Assembly: GCA_023438065.1 (NCBI GenBank)
Contig: JAEXRH010000018.1
Coordinates: 62,001 to 126,000, forward strand
Length of the DNA: 64,000 nt
Direction: 5' to 3'
Origin: Spirochaetota bacterium
GTDB lineage: Bacteria > Spirochaetota > Spirochaetia > Treponematales > Treponemataceae
The notes under the pieces are model-generated. The model was not told where the DNA came from. It worked only from the letters and a program-made list of their open reading frames with translations, and made no database searches. Each line of letters opens with the position of its first letter. Position 1 is the first letter of the stretch. Positions 36,526 to 45,453 of the stretch are shown in pieces. The position numbers were made by a program, and so were the translations under genes.

Positions 36526-37155
36526 ATGAAGGAACTACCGGCGGAACGAAAGAAAAGGGACACGAGCCAAAAACATCGGTTAATACTCGAGAAAGCGATC
36601 GAGGTCTTCACGCGGAAGGGATTCGCCGAGACCAGCATGGACGAGATAGCGGAAAGCGCCGGCGTTTCCAAGCGAACGGTGTATAACCATTTCCAAAGCA
36701 AGGAACGGCTCTTTCAGGCGCTCGTCGCGGATTTTCTCGCGGCGCGGGATCGCGTCAAACCCGTCGAATACGAGCGCGGAGTACCCCTGGAGGAACAGCT
36801 TCGGGCCTTCGCGCGCGCGGAGATGTACCTCATCGCCGATCCCGTGACCAGGGGAATATCGCGGCTCCTCACCTCGGTATTCCTGATGAACGTCGACTTT
36901 GGCAGGGAAACCCGCGGTCAGCACTCGCCCCATCGCGACCTCATGGGATGGCTCGAGGCAGCGCGCGCGGACGGCAAGATCGCGGCGGAATCGAGCGAAC
37001 TCGCGGCCCGGGTCTTTTACGGGATGGTCGAGGGCTGCGTTACCTGGTGCGCCCTGATGACCGACGGTGAAAGCCTCAAGGACGCCGAGACCGTGCTCGA
37101 CGAGCTCGTCGCGACCTTCCTTGCCCGCTACGGTGCGGGAAGTAAAACGCGTTGA
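36526..37155 (+). CDS. TetR-family transcriptional regulator
   Basis: 209 aa. HTH near residues 20-65 (TSMDEIAESAGVSKRTVYNHF), then a TetR C-terminal ligand domain of the AefR-like type. AAGGA lies 5 nt before the ATG. The long open frame upstream is shadow. It is divergent from the barrel/DUF4386 operon, its likely target. Confidence 0.9.
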   Translation: MKELPAERKKRDTSQKHRLILEKAIEVFTRKGFAETSMDEIAESAGVSKRTVYNHFQSKERLFQALVADFLAARDRVKPVEYERGVPLEEQLRAFARAEMYLIADPVTRGISRLLTSVFLMNVDFGRETRGQHSPHRDLMGWLEAARADGKIAAESSELAARVFYGMVEGCVTWCALMTDGESLKDAETVLDELVATFLARYGAGSKTR

Positions 37156-37209
37156 GCAAAGGATCGCCGAGGTGTCGTCTGTCGGCCCGGGCGCCGACAA
37201 TATCCGAAA

Positions 37210-39291
37210 TCACTCGAGCTTCATCACGTTGGCTCTTTTGGTGCTACTGTAGTCCAGGTACCCTATATTGAGGATGCCCATCGAGTTAAATGCGAGCGAA
37301 ATAAAAGAAGGCTGTCCTGCAGAGAAACCAGCGGTCCCGACATGAACCCAACTCCCGCTCGAGAACTTCAGCACATTGGCCTTATTACCGGTACCGCCAT
37401 CCCCATATGCCACGTAAGGAGTCCCCCCCGAATCGAAAGCGAGAGCCGGATAAGATGCCTGTCCAACCGAAAAACCGGCAGTACCGACTTGCTCCCAGGT
37501 CGTTCCAGTGAATTTCATGACGCTCGCTTTATTACCGTTCGCCCCGTCCATATACGCAATGAACGGCGTACCGTTCGAGTCAATGGCAAACGATACAAGG
37601 CCGGCAATACCCGCCGAAAAACCGGGAGAACCGACCTGCGCCCAGCTTCCATTCGAATATCGCATCACGCTCGCCTTGTTGCCATTAAAGGCGTCCGTAT
37701 ACGCCATGTAAGGCGTTCCGTTCGAACCGAAGGCAAGTCTGGTGTCTAGAGCCACTCCCGGCGTAAATCCTGCGGAGGCAACCGCTTCCCATTTAACGCC
37801 TGTATATTTCATCACGGTGCCTTTACTGTTATTCACGATATCCATATACGCCACATAGGGCGTTCCGCTCGGGTCTATGGCAAGCGAGATACAATTAGCC
37901 TGTCCCGCCGAGAAACCGTCCGTTCCCACTCGAGTCCAGTTCCCGCCCGAATACTTCATCACGCTGACTTTCGATGCGTTTGTCGCGTCGGCATACGCCA
38001 CATAAGGCGTGCCGCTCGCGTCAAAGGCCAAAGAGGTAAACGACGCCTGTCCCGTCGAGAAGCCCGAACTACCCACGTACGTCCAGTTCCCGTTCGCGTA
38101 CATCATCACGCTGGCCTTATAACCCGACGCTCCGTCCTTGAACGCGATATAAGGCGTATCGTTCGGAGCGATCTTGAAGGATGTGTAGTCCGTATCTCCG
38201 GGGGTAAACCTCGCGGCGCCCACCTGTTTCCACGTTGCCCAATTCGCGTAGAGCGTCACGTCAGCCGCGCCGATAGCGAAGGTCGCGTTCGCGGCGTACG
38301 AGGTTCCCGTTCCGTCGTCCTTGGTGTTCCAGCCCGAGAACTCGTATCCGGATTTTGCGAGGCTTCCCGTATTCCTCAGTACCGTCACGGTCGCGCCCGC
38401 AAGGTAGTTGCCCGAGTCCGTCGGCACGGACCCGCTCGTCGCGGCGTTTGCATGATAGGTCACCTTGTAGGTCGGAAGCGGCGTCCAGACCGCGAAAAGA
38501 GTCACGTCCGCCGCGCCGATAGAGAAAGTCTCATTCGCGGCGTACGCGATTACCGAACCGTCGTCGTTTGGGCTCCAGCCTGAGAACTCGTATCCGGTTT
38601 TCGCGAGATTCCCCGTATTCCCCAGTACCGTCACGGTCGCGCCCGCAAGGTAGTTGCACGAATCGGTCGGCACGGAGCCGCCCGTCGCGCCGTTGGCGTC
38701 GTAATTGATCGTGTAAGTCGGAAGCAGGGTCCAGACCGCGAAGAGCGTCACGCCGGAACCGCCCATATCGAAGGTCGCGTTCGCGGCATAGGCCGTCCCG
38801 CTTCCGTCGGCCTTGGTGTTCCAGCCGGCGAAGGTGTAGCCGGGCTTTTCGAGACTTCCCGTGTTGCCGAGAACGATCGCGGACGCGCCCTGTATGTAGA
38901 CGTTCGCGTCAGTCGGGACCGTTCCTCCCGTCGCGCCGTTGGCGTCGTAGGTCACCGAGTAGGAGGGTTGCGAGGACCACGATGCGTAAAGCATTACCGC
39001 GGCACTATCCATTGAAAAGGTCGCGTTCGCGGCATAGGCCTTCCCGCTTCCGTCGGCCTTGGTGTTCCAGCCGGCGAATATATACCCGCTTTTCGAGAGG
39101 TTACCCGTGTTTCCCGAGACCGTGACAATTGCGCCCGGGGCGTACGCGTTTGAATCCTTCGGGACCGTGCCGCTCGTCGCGCCGTTGGCATCATAGGTTA
39201 CCGCATACATCGGATCGCTCGTCGTCGAACTTTGGCAAGAAAGAGACAGAAGAGCGGCGATTATCCCAATGAGTAATAAACGAGTTCGCAT
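37210..39291 (-). CDS. lipoprotein with four InlB-type repeats and a seven-repeat propeller
   Basis: 693-aa surface lipoprotein (lipobox SLSC, Cys19). Residues about 28-350 hold four Listeria-Bacteroides (InlB B) repeats of about 80 aa, each with VTYDANGATGG and AGWNTKADGSGxAY-like motifs. Residues about 355-693 hold seven repeats of 47-49 aa following the pattern WxxVGxxGFSxGQ...GTPYVAYxD...KxSVMKY, one per blade of a predicted seven-bladed propeller. It is likely an adhesin or carbohydrate-binding surface protein. GGGGAGG precedes the ATG. The repeats are close in sequence, so copy number may vary between strains. Confidence 0.88.
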   Translation of the reverse strand: MRTRLLLIGIIAALLSLSCQSSTTSDPMYAVTYDANGATSGTVPKDSNAYAPGAIVTVSGNTGNLSKSGYIFAGWNTKADGSGKAYAANATFSMDSAAVMLYASWSSQPSYSVTYDANGATGGTVPTDANVYIQGASAIVLGNTGSLEKPGYTFAGWNTKADGSGTAYAANATFDMGGSGVTLFAVWTLLPTYTINYDANGATGGSVPTDSCNYLAGATVTVLGNTGNLAKTGYEFSGWSPNDDGSVIAYAANETFSIGAADVTLFAVWTPLPTYKVTYHANAATSGSVPTDSGNYLAGATVTVLRNTGSLAKSGYEFSGWNTKDDGTGTSYAANATFAIGAADVTLYANWATWKQVGAARFTPGDTDYTSFKIAPNDTPYIAFKDGASGYKASVMMYANGNWTYVGSSGFSTGQASFTSLAFDASGTPYVAYADATNASKVSVMKYSGGNWTRVGTDGFSAGQANCISLAIDPSGTPYVAYMDIVNNSKGTVMKYTGVKWEAVASAGFTPGVALDTRLAFGSNGTPYMAYTDAFNGNKASVMRYSNGSWAQVGSPGFSAGIAGLVSFAIDSNGTPFIAYMDGANGNKASVMKFTGTTWEQVGTAGFSVGQASYPALAFDSGGTPYVAYGDGGTGNKANVLKFSSGSWVHVGTAGFSAGQPSFISLAFNSMGILNIGYLDYSSTKRANVMKLE

Positions 39292-39441
39292 AGAGCCTCC
39301 CCAAGTTTTAAACTGTTTTCTTGATTACGCGAATACCGTGCCAGACGCAGTCTAGCAAGGGAGTCCCAACGCTGTCAAATTACCCACTGTACGGTTCCGC
39401 GGGCGAATAACGAGGGATCGCCGTTCCCTTATCCTTCCCCC

Positions 39442-39537
39442 TCACCGCGTCGCGAACGCGCCCAACGCCTCGTCGGATTCCTTTCGGATCGTCATCATCG
39501 ACTGCGACATCGCCGTGACGTCGGAGAGAATAGAGGC
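39442..39537 (-). pseudogene. in-frame continuation of Fe-S/MCP-like gene after TAA
   Basis: After the TAA at 39540-39538 the same frame stays open for 31 codons (SILSDVTAMSQSMMTIRK ... FATR) to TGA at 39444-39442. Third positions are mostly G/C and the residues look like a normal MCP helical tail. It is best read as the lost end of the gene 39538-40761 through a nonsense mutation, or less likely as readthrough. Confidence 0.6.
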
Positions 39538-40761
39538 TTACGACTCGCTCATCGTTATCGTGGAGGTTCGCATCGTGCTGAGCGCCTCCTGAAGCTGGGA
39601 CGATCCCGCGGAGGATTCGCTCAACAGGTCGAACAGCTCCGTGATCCCTTTCGATATCGACGTTATCTCGTTCATGATCGCCCGGACGGAATCGGTCGCC
39701 TCGAGGGACGCGCGGGAACTGGTCGCGATCTTTTTCCCGAGATCCGCGAGGTCTTTCCATAATTTCGCCGAATTGTCGGTCGAGGAACTCGCGAGACGCT
39801 TGACCTCGTTCGAGATGACCGCGAAGCCCTTGCCCGCATTGCCCGCGTGCGCGGCCTCGATCGCCGCGTTCATCGCGAGGAGGTTGATCATCTCGGCGAT
39901 TTCGGAAATCACCGAGGATACGTTACCGATTCCCGACATCGAATCGCGCACGAGTCCGATTTCCGCGCTGACGCCGGACAGGGTCTCCTCGCCGCGTTTC
40001 GCCCCGCTCGCGATGCCGACGAGCCGTTCGCGGTTTCCGACCGAGATTCGCGACGCCTTGCCGATCGTTGCGAGCATATTCTCGATCGTGGCGGCCTGTT
40101 CAGCGCAGCGAATCGAAAGCGATTCCATCGTCTTGCCGAGGTTCGCCATGCGCCGTTCGGACTCGACGATCTTCTCGTTGAGGCTTTCCGAGAGGACCTT
40201 CGCGCACGCCCGATCGTCCTCGAGACGGCGCTTCTGGTAGTGATGGCAGTTCTCGGCCTTGTTGAGCCCGTTGAATATGGCCTTCGCCATGTCCGCGCAT
40301 GATCCGTACCCGCACGCGGCGCAGTTATAGACATCTCCTTCGTCGGTCTTTTCCATGGAAAGGTAGATCCGCGCGAGTTCCCTATCCGATGGGACGCGTA
40401 TGAGCGCCGCTTCTGAACGATCGAGATACGATCGGCCGAAGTCGACGTCAGCCATCGCTTTCGTGACGGTTTTTCTGAGCGCCTTGAGGCGTTTCCCGTT
40501 TTGCGGCGCGCTCCGCGTCTCGATATGGGTCTTGAGGTCGTCAAGCGAGTACTTTTCGCGGTCGGTTCCGGGCCCGATTACGCAACCGTGCGCGCAATTG
40601 AGGCAATCGAGCACGAGGGGGGCGGTTCCCTTCGCGATGCTCGCGGAAAGGGACTGAAAATACTCGTAGACGTTTTCCGCTCCCTCGATGGTCCTGATCC
40701 GTCGGGCGACCTCGGGCGCGTCGCGCGCGACCGCCCTCCCGGACGTTTCCGCGCCGATCAT
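39538..40761 (-). CDS. cytoplasmic Fe-S / hydrogenase-like MCP signalling protein, C-terminally interrupted
   Basis: 407 aa, no membrane helices. Residues about 10-75 match the last part of sensory [FeFe]-hydrogenase-like domains, including the L3-type motif DCLNCAHGCVIGPGT. A putative [4Fe-4S] domain follows (CAACGYGSCADMAKAIFNG...ENCHHY, about 147-177), then a short MCP signalling domain (LLAMNAAIEAAHAGNAG, FAVISNEVKRLA). The L1/L2 H-cluster half is absent. It starts in an ATGA overlap with cheW, so this short form is the translated one. Likely a redox or H2-derived signal input to CheA. A TAA cuts off 31 residues. Confidence 0.8.
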   Translation of the reverse strand: MIGAETSGRAVARDAPEVARRIRTIEGAENVYEYFQSLSASIAKGTAPLVLDCLNCAHGCVIGPGTDREKYSLDDLKTHIETRSAPQNGKRLKALRKTVTKAMADVDFGRSYLDRSEAALIRVPSDRELARIYLSMEKTDEGDVYNCAACGYGSCADMAKAIFNGLNKAENCHHYQKRRLEDDRACAKVLSESLNEKIVESERRMANLGKTMESLSIRCAEQAATIENMLATIGKASRISVGNRERLVGIASGAKRGEETLSGVSAEIGLVRDSMSGIGNVSSVISEIAEMINLLAMNAAIEAAHAGNAGKGFAVISNEVKRLASSSTDNSAKLWKDLADLGKKIATSSRASLEATDSVRAIMNEITSISKGITELFDLLSESSAGSSQLQEALSTMRTSTITMSES

Positions 40762-41273
40762 GCCCCGGCGGGAACCTCCTTCGCGCTTTCGACCAACGCG
40801 AGCTCGTCGTCCGTGAGAATCTCGCGCATGTTCAGGATCACGACGAAGTCATCGCCCAGGTGCCCCATTCCCTCGATGAAGGAGGTCTTGATCCGCGTGC
40901 CGATCCTCGGCGGCGGTTCGATCTCGGAAGCCGCGAGCGTGACGACCTTTTTCACCGCGTCCGCGAAGACGCCGAGGCGAAGGACGCTTTCCCCGTCGGT
41001 TCCCTCGTCGACGGCGACCTCGACGACGACGATCGCCGTCGCCGGGGTGATCTCCGTCGTGCCGATCCCGAACTTGAGCTTGAGGTCAAGGATCGGGACG
41101 ACCGAGCCGCGGATGTTCACGACGCCGCGCATGAAATCGGGCATGCGCGGGATAGGCGTCACCTTCGGGACCGTGAGAACCTCGCTGACGCCCCGGACCG
41201 GTATCGCGTAATCCTCGTCGCCCATCACGAAAGTCAGGTACTGATTGTTTATCTCGCTATTCCGTTCATCCAT
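40758..41273 (-). CDS. cheW: CheW chemotaxis coupling protein
   Basis: 171-aa CheW domain (YLTFVMGDEDYAIPVRGVSEV; MRGVVNIRGSVVPILDL), linking receptors to the kinase CheA. Slightly longer than usual, with a C-terminal acidic helix. It lies between two receptor genes: 1 nt after the MCP and overlapping the Fe-S MCP, with AAGGAG before its ATG. It may serve these receptors specifically. No cheA or cheR is in the window. Confidence 0.95.
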   Translation of the reverse strand: MDERNSEINNQYLTFVMGDEDYAIPVRGVSEVLTVPKVTPIPRMPDFMRGVVNIRGSVVPILDLKLKFGIGTTEITPATAIVVVEVAVDEGTDGESVLRLGVFADAVKKVVTLAASEIEPPPRIGTRIKTSFIEGMGHLGDDFVVILNMREILTDDELALVESAKEVPAGA

Positions 41274-41274
41274 G

Positions 41275-42993
41275 TCAGAACTCCTTGAAATCCTGATCGG
41301 CGCCGTCGACGACGGGATGGCGACCGTCGTCGTCGTCGAGGGAGAGCACGATTCCCTTCTTCTTCGCGGGCGCGAAGTCGGCGGGCGCGATATTTGCCGG
41401 GCTTACCCGCGCGACGGTCGCCGCCGCGCGAATCGCGTTGACGGCCGTCCGGTTCGCGGAAGCGGCCTTATGCGCCATTACCCCTTCTCCCTCGGCAAGC
41501 GTGAAGAAGGATATGGTCTCCTGCATCTGCTCGGCCTGCGACGCGAGTTCCTCGGACATCGACGCTGACTCCTCGGACGCCGAGGCGTTCTGCTGCACGA
41601 CCTGGTCGAGCTGCAGGATCGCCTGGTTGATCTGCGCGGCCCCGGAGTTCTGCTCGGCGCTCGACGCGCTGATCTCCTGCACGAGCTCGGCCGTGCGCTT
41701 GATGTCCGGCACCATGTTGTTGATCGTGGAGCCTGCGTTCTCCGCGATCTGCACGCTCTGCGAGGAAAGCGCGCTGATCTCGCCCGCCTCCTTCTGGCTC
41801 CGCTCGGCGAGCTTGCCGACCTCCGCGGCGACGACCGCGAAGCCTTTCCCGTACTCGCCCGCTCGCGCGGCCTCGATCGACGCGTTGAGCGCGAGCATGT
41901 TCGTCGACCGCGCGATCTCCTCGATGATGCCGGTCTTCGCCGCGATGACCTTCATCGCCTCGACGGTTTGCGTGACGGCCTTTCCGCCCGCCTCCGCGTC
42001 CTTCGCGGCCTTCTGCGCGATCTTCTCGGTCATCTGCGCGTTTTCCGCGTTCTGCTTGATGTTCGAGGTCATCTCCTCCATGGAAGACGAGATCTCCTCG
42101 ACCGACGCGGCCTGCTCCGTCGCGCCCTGCGACATCTGCTGGGAGGTCGAGCTCAATTGCTGGCTTCCCGACGACACCTGGCCCGACGCGCTCTTGATGC
42201 CGAGTGCGACTTCTTTCAGCTTGTCGACCATGAGGAGCAGGGACTTGTGGATGCCCGTGACCGACGAAGAATTCGCGGTATCGATAATGAGGTTACCCTT
42301 CGCGACCTTGTCCGCGATCGCCGCAATCTCCGAAGGCTCTCCGCCGACGGTCTTGAGCACCGAGGACGAGAGATAGACGCCGATGAGAATGCCGAGAAGC
42401 ATGGCGGCGACGATGAACGCGAGCAGTATGATCACGCTGTTTCGGTACAGAAGATCGCCGGCATCGCTCAGCTCTTTCGCGTTATTTTCCTTCCGATTCG
42501 TCCCGTCCTCGATAAGCGACTCGAGGGCGTTGATCTTTTGCCTCGCCTCCCCATGCGAAAGATCCTGGGCCGCCGTTTTCTCGAGAAGCGCGTCCGTCGC
42601 CCCCAACCCGAGAACCCTTGCCGAAACGGTTTTCCAGGCCGCGAAAGCCGTCGCCGCGTCGGACATGGTCTTTATTCCTTCCGCGGAATGGAATTTCTTC
42701 GACGACTCACCGAGAAGCCGTTCGGCCTCGGCTACGTATTTCTCCCAGCTTCCCGTTTGCTTAACGCGTTCTTCTTGGGTATCGGCGAGCAGAAAACTCT
42801 TCTCGGCGCGAACGGCGTAGAGAAGATAGATATTCGCCTCTTTAATCAACGAAATCCCGAGAAGTTCCTCATGGTACAACCTCGTTTCGTTATTGTTTAT
42901 CTCGTTCATATTGTAGAGACCCACGATACCGATGATAAGCGACATAGTCGCTACAGTGAAAAAACCCAAAAGCAGACGTGCGCGAAGTTTCAT
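41275..42993 (-). CDS. methyl-accepting chemotaxis protein (4HB type)
   Basis: 572 aa. TM1 (about 7-27), a periplasmic four-helix bundle to about 187, TM2 (about 188-210), HAMP, then the signalling hairpin (LALNASIEAARAGEYGKGFAVVAAEV). It ends in DFKEF, which fits an aromatic C-terminal CheR-docking pentapeptide. Start ATG at 42993 with GGAGG 5 nt upstream; an upstream in-frame start four codons earlier is less well placed. First gene of the MCP-cheW-Fe-S operon. Confidence 0.94.
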   Translation of the reverse strand: MKLRARLLLGFFTVATMSLIIGIVGLYNMNEINNNETRLYHEELLGISLIKEANIYLLYAVRAEKSFLLADTQEERVKQTGSWEKYVAEAERLLGESSKKFHSAEGIKTMSDAATAFAAWKTVSARVLGLGATDALLEKTAAQDLSHGEARQKINALESLIEDGTNRKENNAKELSDAGDLLYRNSVIILLAFIVAAMLLGILIGVYLSSSVLKTVGGEPSEIAAIADKVAKGNLIIDTANSSSVTGIHKSLLLMVDKLKEVALGIKSASGQVSSGSQQLSSTSQQMSQGATEQAASVEEISSSMEEMTSNIKQNAENAQMTEKIAQKAAKDAEAGGKAVTQTVEAMKVIAAKTGIIEEIARSTNMLALNASIEAARAGEYGKGFAVVAAEVGKLAERSQKEAGEISALSSQSVQIAENAGSTINNMVPDIKRTAELVQEISASSAEQNSGAAQINQAILQLDQVVQQNASASEESASMSEELASQAEQMQETISFFTLAEGEGVMAHKAASANRTAVNAIRAAATVARVSPANIAPADFAPAKKKGIVLSLDDDDGRHPVVDGADQDFKEF

Positions 42994-43120
42994 CAAAGCC
43001 TCCAAGAAATACTGTTACGCGCCTCGCTTACGGCGCGCGATTGACCGATAAAGAATACGTCCCGGGAGGGCTCCCGAGACCTCAACGCGAGATCGATGAA
43101 ATGCCCGCGAGACCGTCCCA

Positions 43121-43519
43121 TCACGGAACGGATGCCGCGAACTCCGCGATCGTTCCGTCGGAGGACGGGTTCCGCACGATCGCGAGATGCGTACGCTCGG
43201 TGACGCCGTAGTTGAACGGCAAAATCGTCAGGTCGGCATGCACGATCCCGCCATTGCCGTCGACGTACCGTCTTCCGGAAAAGGATTGCGCCTCATTGGT
43301 CTCGTGCATCTTGTAGATGACGTACACGATGCGGGAAACGTCATCGAGATGCGTGAACCGCATCCAGGTTTTCCCGACCACGCTTTCGCGCGCTCTCCCG
43401 AGCAGGGAGCAATAGGCGAGATTAGCCATCAGAATTTTTCCTGACGCCGAATCGACGATCGCGATCCCGACGGCAGAATCCTCGAAAAGCGACGGGTCGT
43501 TCATGACTATCGGCGTCAT
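43121..43519 (-). CDS. single-PAS-domain protein
   Basis: 132 aa that is little more than one PAS domain (FEDSAVGIAIVDSASGKILMANLAYCSLLGR). No output domain, so it must signal through a partner, perhaps the adjacent receptors. Its promoter region contains a perfect 19-bp palindrome. The ribosome site is weak, so the exact start is uncertain (a second ATG lies five codons in). Confidence 0.75.
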   Translation of the reverse strand: MTPIVMNDPSLFEDSAVGIAIVDSASGKILMANLAYCSLLGRARESVVGKTWMRFTHLDDVSRIVYVIYKMHETNEAQSFSGRRYVDGNGGIVHADLTILPFNYGVTERTHLAIVRNPSSDGTIAEFAASVP

Positions 43520-43630
43520 ATATCACTCGCGGAACATACAATTTGGCGGAACACACGCGAGTAAAACCCGTGAAAGACCATTCCCGCAGCAGGATCATCC
43601 ATTCAAGCGCTCCACAATAATGATGTAGTG

Positions 43631-43689
43631 GTTCTATTCCTAATAGAACTGTATAAATCAAAGTTTAAGCCCTATTAGCCATAAGTCAA
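43631..43689 (-). promoter_or_regulatory. promoter and 19-bp palindrome upstream of PAS gene
   Basis: TTGACT (43689-43684), 16-nt spacer, TAAACT (43667-43662) on -. GTTCTATT-CCT-AATAGAAC (43631-43649) lies just downstream of the predicted start, placed as an operator. The rest of 43520-43827 is AT-rich, with nothing else I can support. Confidence 0.55.
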
Positions 43690-43827
43690 TAGTGCATGTA
43701 ATGATTTTTACAGTTCAATCAGGCTTTTTTTACACTCCAGGAATGCACATCGTGATAGGTATGAACGATCTTGCCCAAAGTATAGGTGATGAGGAGAAAA
43801 AAATGCCAATGATCAGGGGAAAAAGGA

Positions 43828-44640
43828 TTACCTGCCGGCGGGTTTCGATACCTCTTTGGCGACGAATGCCACGATAAAAAATCCGGTTTCCAGGGCGATG
43901 ACGATTCCGTCGACAACGGATTGGTCGCGGAAAAACAGCGTGACCCCGCACGAACGCTTTTCCCCGAAGGCAACCGGGGAGAAAATGTCGAGCCAGTACG
44001 CGAGCTCGTTGACCCGTAACCGGGCGCTCGCGCGCATTCCGATAATCTCGCCCGACGTCGTGTCAAAAAAGCCGCAAAAGGCGTCGTTGACGTCGACGAC
44101 CGAGTAGTCGATCGGCTTGCCCTGCCCGTCGCGGTCGATCCGGTGGATGGCCGCGGCGCAGGGCATGTTGTGGAACATCAGTCTGACGGCCTCGTGCGCC
44201 TGAAGACGTTCGTCAGTCCAGGGTGCCATCCGGGCCTGAGTCCCGGAATGGCGTTCTTCCCCGGCGACCGAGAACATCACGAAGAAATATCCCCGCTCGG
44301 GACCGATCGCCGTCACGCGATAGTTCACCCTTTTCCGCGGGGAAAAAACCTCTACGCTCACCGTCCTTCCCTCGAGCGCGACAGGGGCGAAAACGGCAGC
44401 CCAATGCCGTACCTCGGCCTCCGGAAGATACTCCGAAGCCCGTTTCCCGATGATCGGAAAGGGATCGAAGGCAAGGGAGCGGGTAAACCACGGATTCGCC
44501 AGGAGCGGGACATAATCGACCGCGTCGCCCCGTTCGTCGACAATCATCCGGTGGATCATGCACGCGCACGGCATCGCGTCAAAGAACGCGCGAAACGCGG
44601 GATCGTCCATTACCAAAAGATCATGCGCCGCTTGGGTCAT
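43828..44640 (-). CDS. protein with two tandem PAS-like domains
   Basis: 270 aa made of two related halves: residues about 15-125 and 150-262. Each begins with an FxxMPCAxxIHR motif and holds a YxxxxxNxxF core, then SE/NE-YW and an FxPVA motif, then ends in hydrophobic strands. The halves look like PAS sensor domains from an internal duplication. No kinase, cyclase or HTH is attached. Two Cys in the first motif (PCAC) and one in the second could bind a metal or respond to redox, which is inference. The ribosome site is weak. Confidence 0.65.
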   Translation of the reverse strand: MTQAAHDLLVMDDPAFRAFFDAMPCACMIHRMIVDERGDAVDYVPLLANPWFTRSLAFDPFPIIGKRASEYLPEAEVRHWAAVFAPVALEGRTVSVEVFSPRKRVNYRVTAIGPERGYFFVMFSVAGEERHSGTQARMAPWTDERLQAHEAVRLMFHNMPCAAAIHRIDRDGQGKPIDYSVVDVNDAFCGFFDTTSGEIIGMRASARLRVNELAYWLDIFSPVAFGEKRSCGVTLFFRDQSVVDGIVIALETGFFIVAFVAKEVSKPAGR

Positions 44641-44742
44641 GCGTACCTACGGCAACGATGAATGATTCTCATTACCCATGAGTATACACCCGATCCTTAC
44701 CGTCGCAAATCCGGTATTCCCCTATTTTTTACCGCACGCGGC

Positions 44743-45004
44743 TCAATGATTCCCGCACCGATGGTCTGCGTCCGATCCGTGACCCGAACAGCCGAGACCC
44801 GAGTCGGAAAGCGTGCCGCGGACGAAGGCCTCGACAGCCTTGCGCGCGTCACCCGACGCGCCGCGGATAACCTCGATACCGTGCGAGCCGAGCACGCAGA
44901 CGGCGCCCCCGCCACATGTTCCCGGCGACCATGTGGGTAACTCCCGCAGGCGCGAGATCGGAGAGCCAAAATCGCCTGCACGAGTACTGAGCATATGCTC
45001 ATTA
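44743..45004 (-). pseudogene. decayed NifX/NifB-family Fe-Mo cluster-binding protein
   Basis: The intact end reads GIEVIRGASGDARKAVEAF then GTLSDSGLGC with a His/Cys tail, matching the small dinitrogenase-cofactor-binding family. The preceding part continues in another frame (LAPAGVTHMVAGNM, up to about 44909), so one frameshift separates GVTHMVAGNM from GGGAVCVLGSHGIE. The N-terminal HFG-containing part is mostly missing (only GDFGSP). Probably a nonfunctional remnant. A sequencing error cannot explain the missing N terminus. Confidence 0.6.
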
Positions 45005-45030
45005 TAGAATCATAGTCGGAATTTACAAGA

Positions 45031-45426
45031 TCATCGGACGACTTTATACGGCCAACGGTTTATCCCGCCGAGATCCCATACGGTCCCATACCCGAGAGAC
45101 CGGAGCCGTTCCGCGGCGATCGCGGACCGCCTTCCCGAGCGGCAGTACACGATGACGACGCTCTCTTTGGAGGGGATGGCCGCGCTCGCGGTTTTCCCGG
45201 TTATAGCGTCATACGGAAGAAGAATCGCGCCGGGAATGCGCCCTTCCGCGAATTCCTCCTTCGTGCGCACGTCGAGAAGGATGACCTTCGGATCGGAGTC
45301 GAGAAGCGCCTTCGCCTTGTCGGGCGATATGGGGCCGCCGGACGACAAGCCCTCAGCGGCGAGCGACGCCGGTACGAAAACGAGAAACGCGGCCGCGACA
45401 AGGGCCGCCCGGGTAAACGCTTTCAT
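45031..45426 (-). CDS. exported rhodanese-domain protein
   Basis: 131 aa with signal peptide (SLAA-EG near residue 24) and one rhodanese domain: LLDVRTKEEFAEGRIPGA and active-site loop VYCRSGRRS (catalytic Cys). A sulphur-transfer or sulphide-handling role in the periplasm is likely. It forms a pair with the cytoplasmic rhodanese upstream, 27 nt apart, with GGAGG before its ATG. Confidence 0.9.
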   Translation of the reverse strand: MKAFTRAALVAAAFLVFVPASLAAEGLSSGGPISPDKAKALLDSDPKVILLDVRTKEEFAEGRIPGAILLPYDAITGKTASAAIPSKESVVIVYCRSGRRSAIAAERLRSLGYGTVWDLGGINRWPYKVVR

Positions 45427-45453
45427 GGGAACCTCCTTCCGGTTTTCCCGCGA

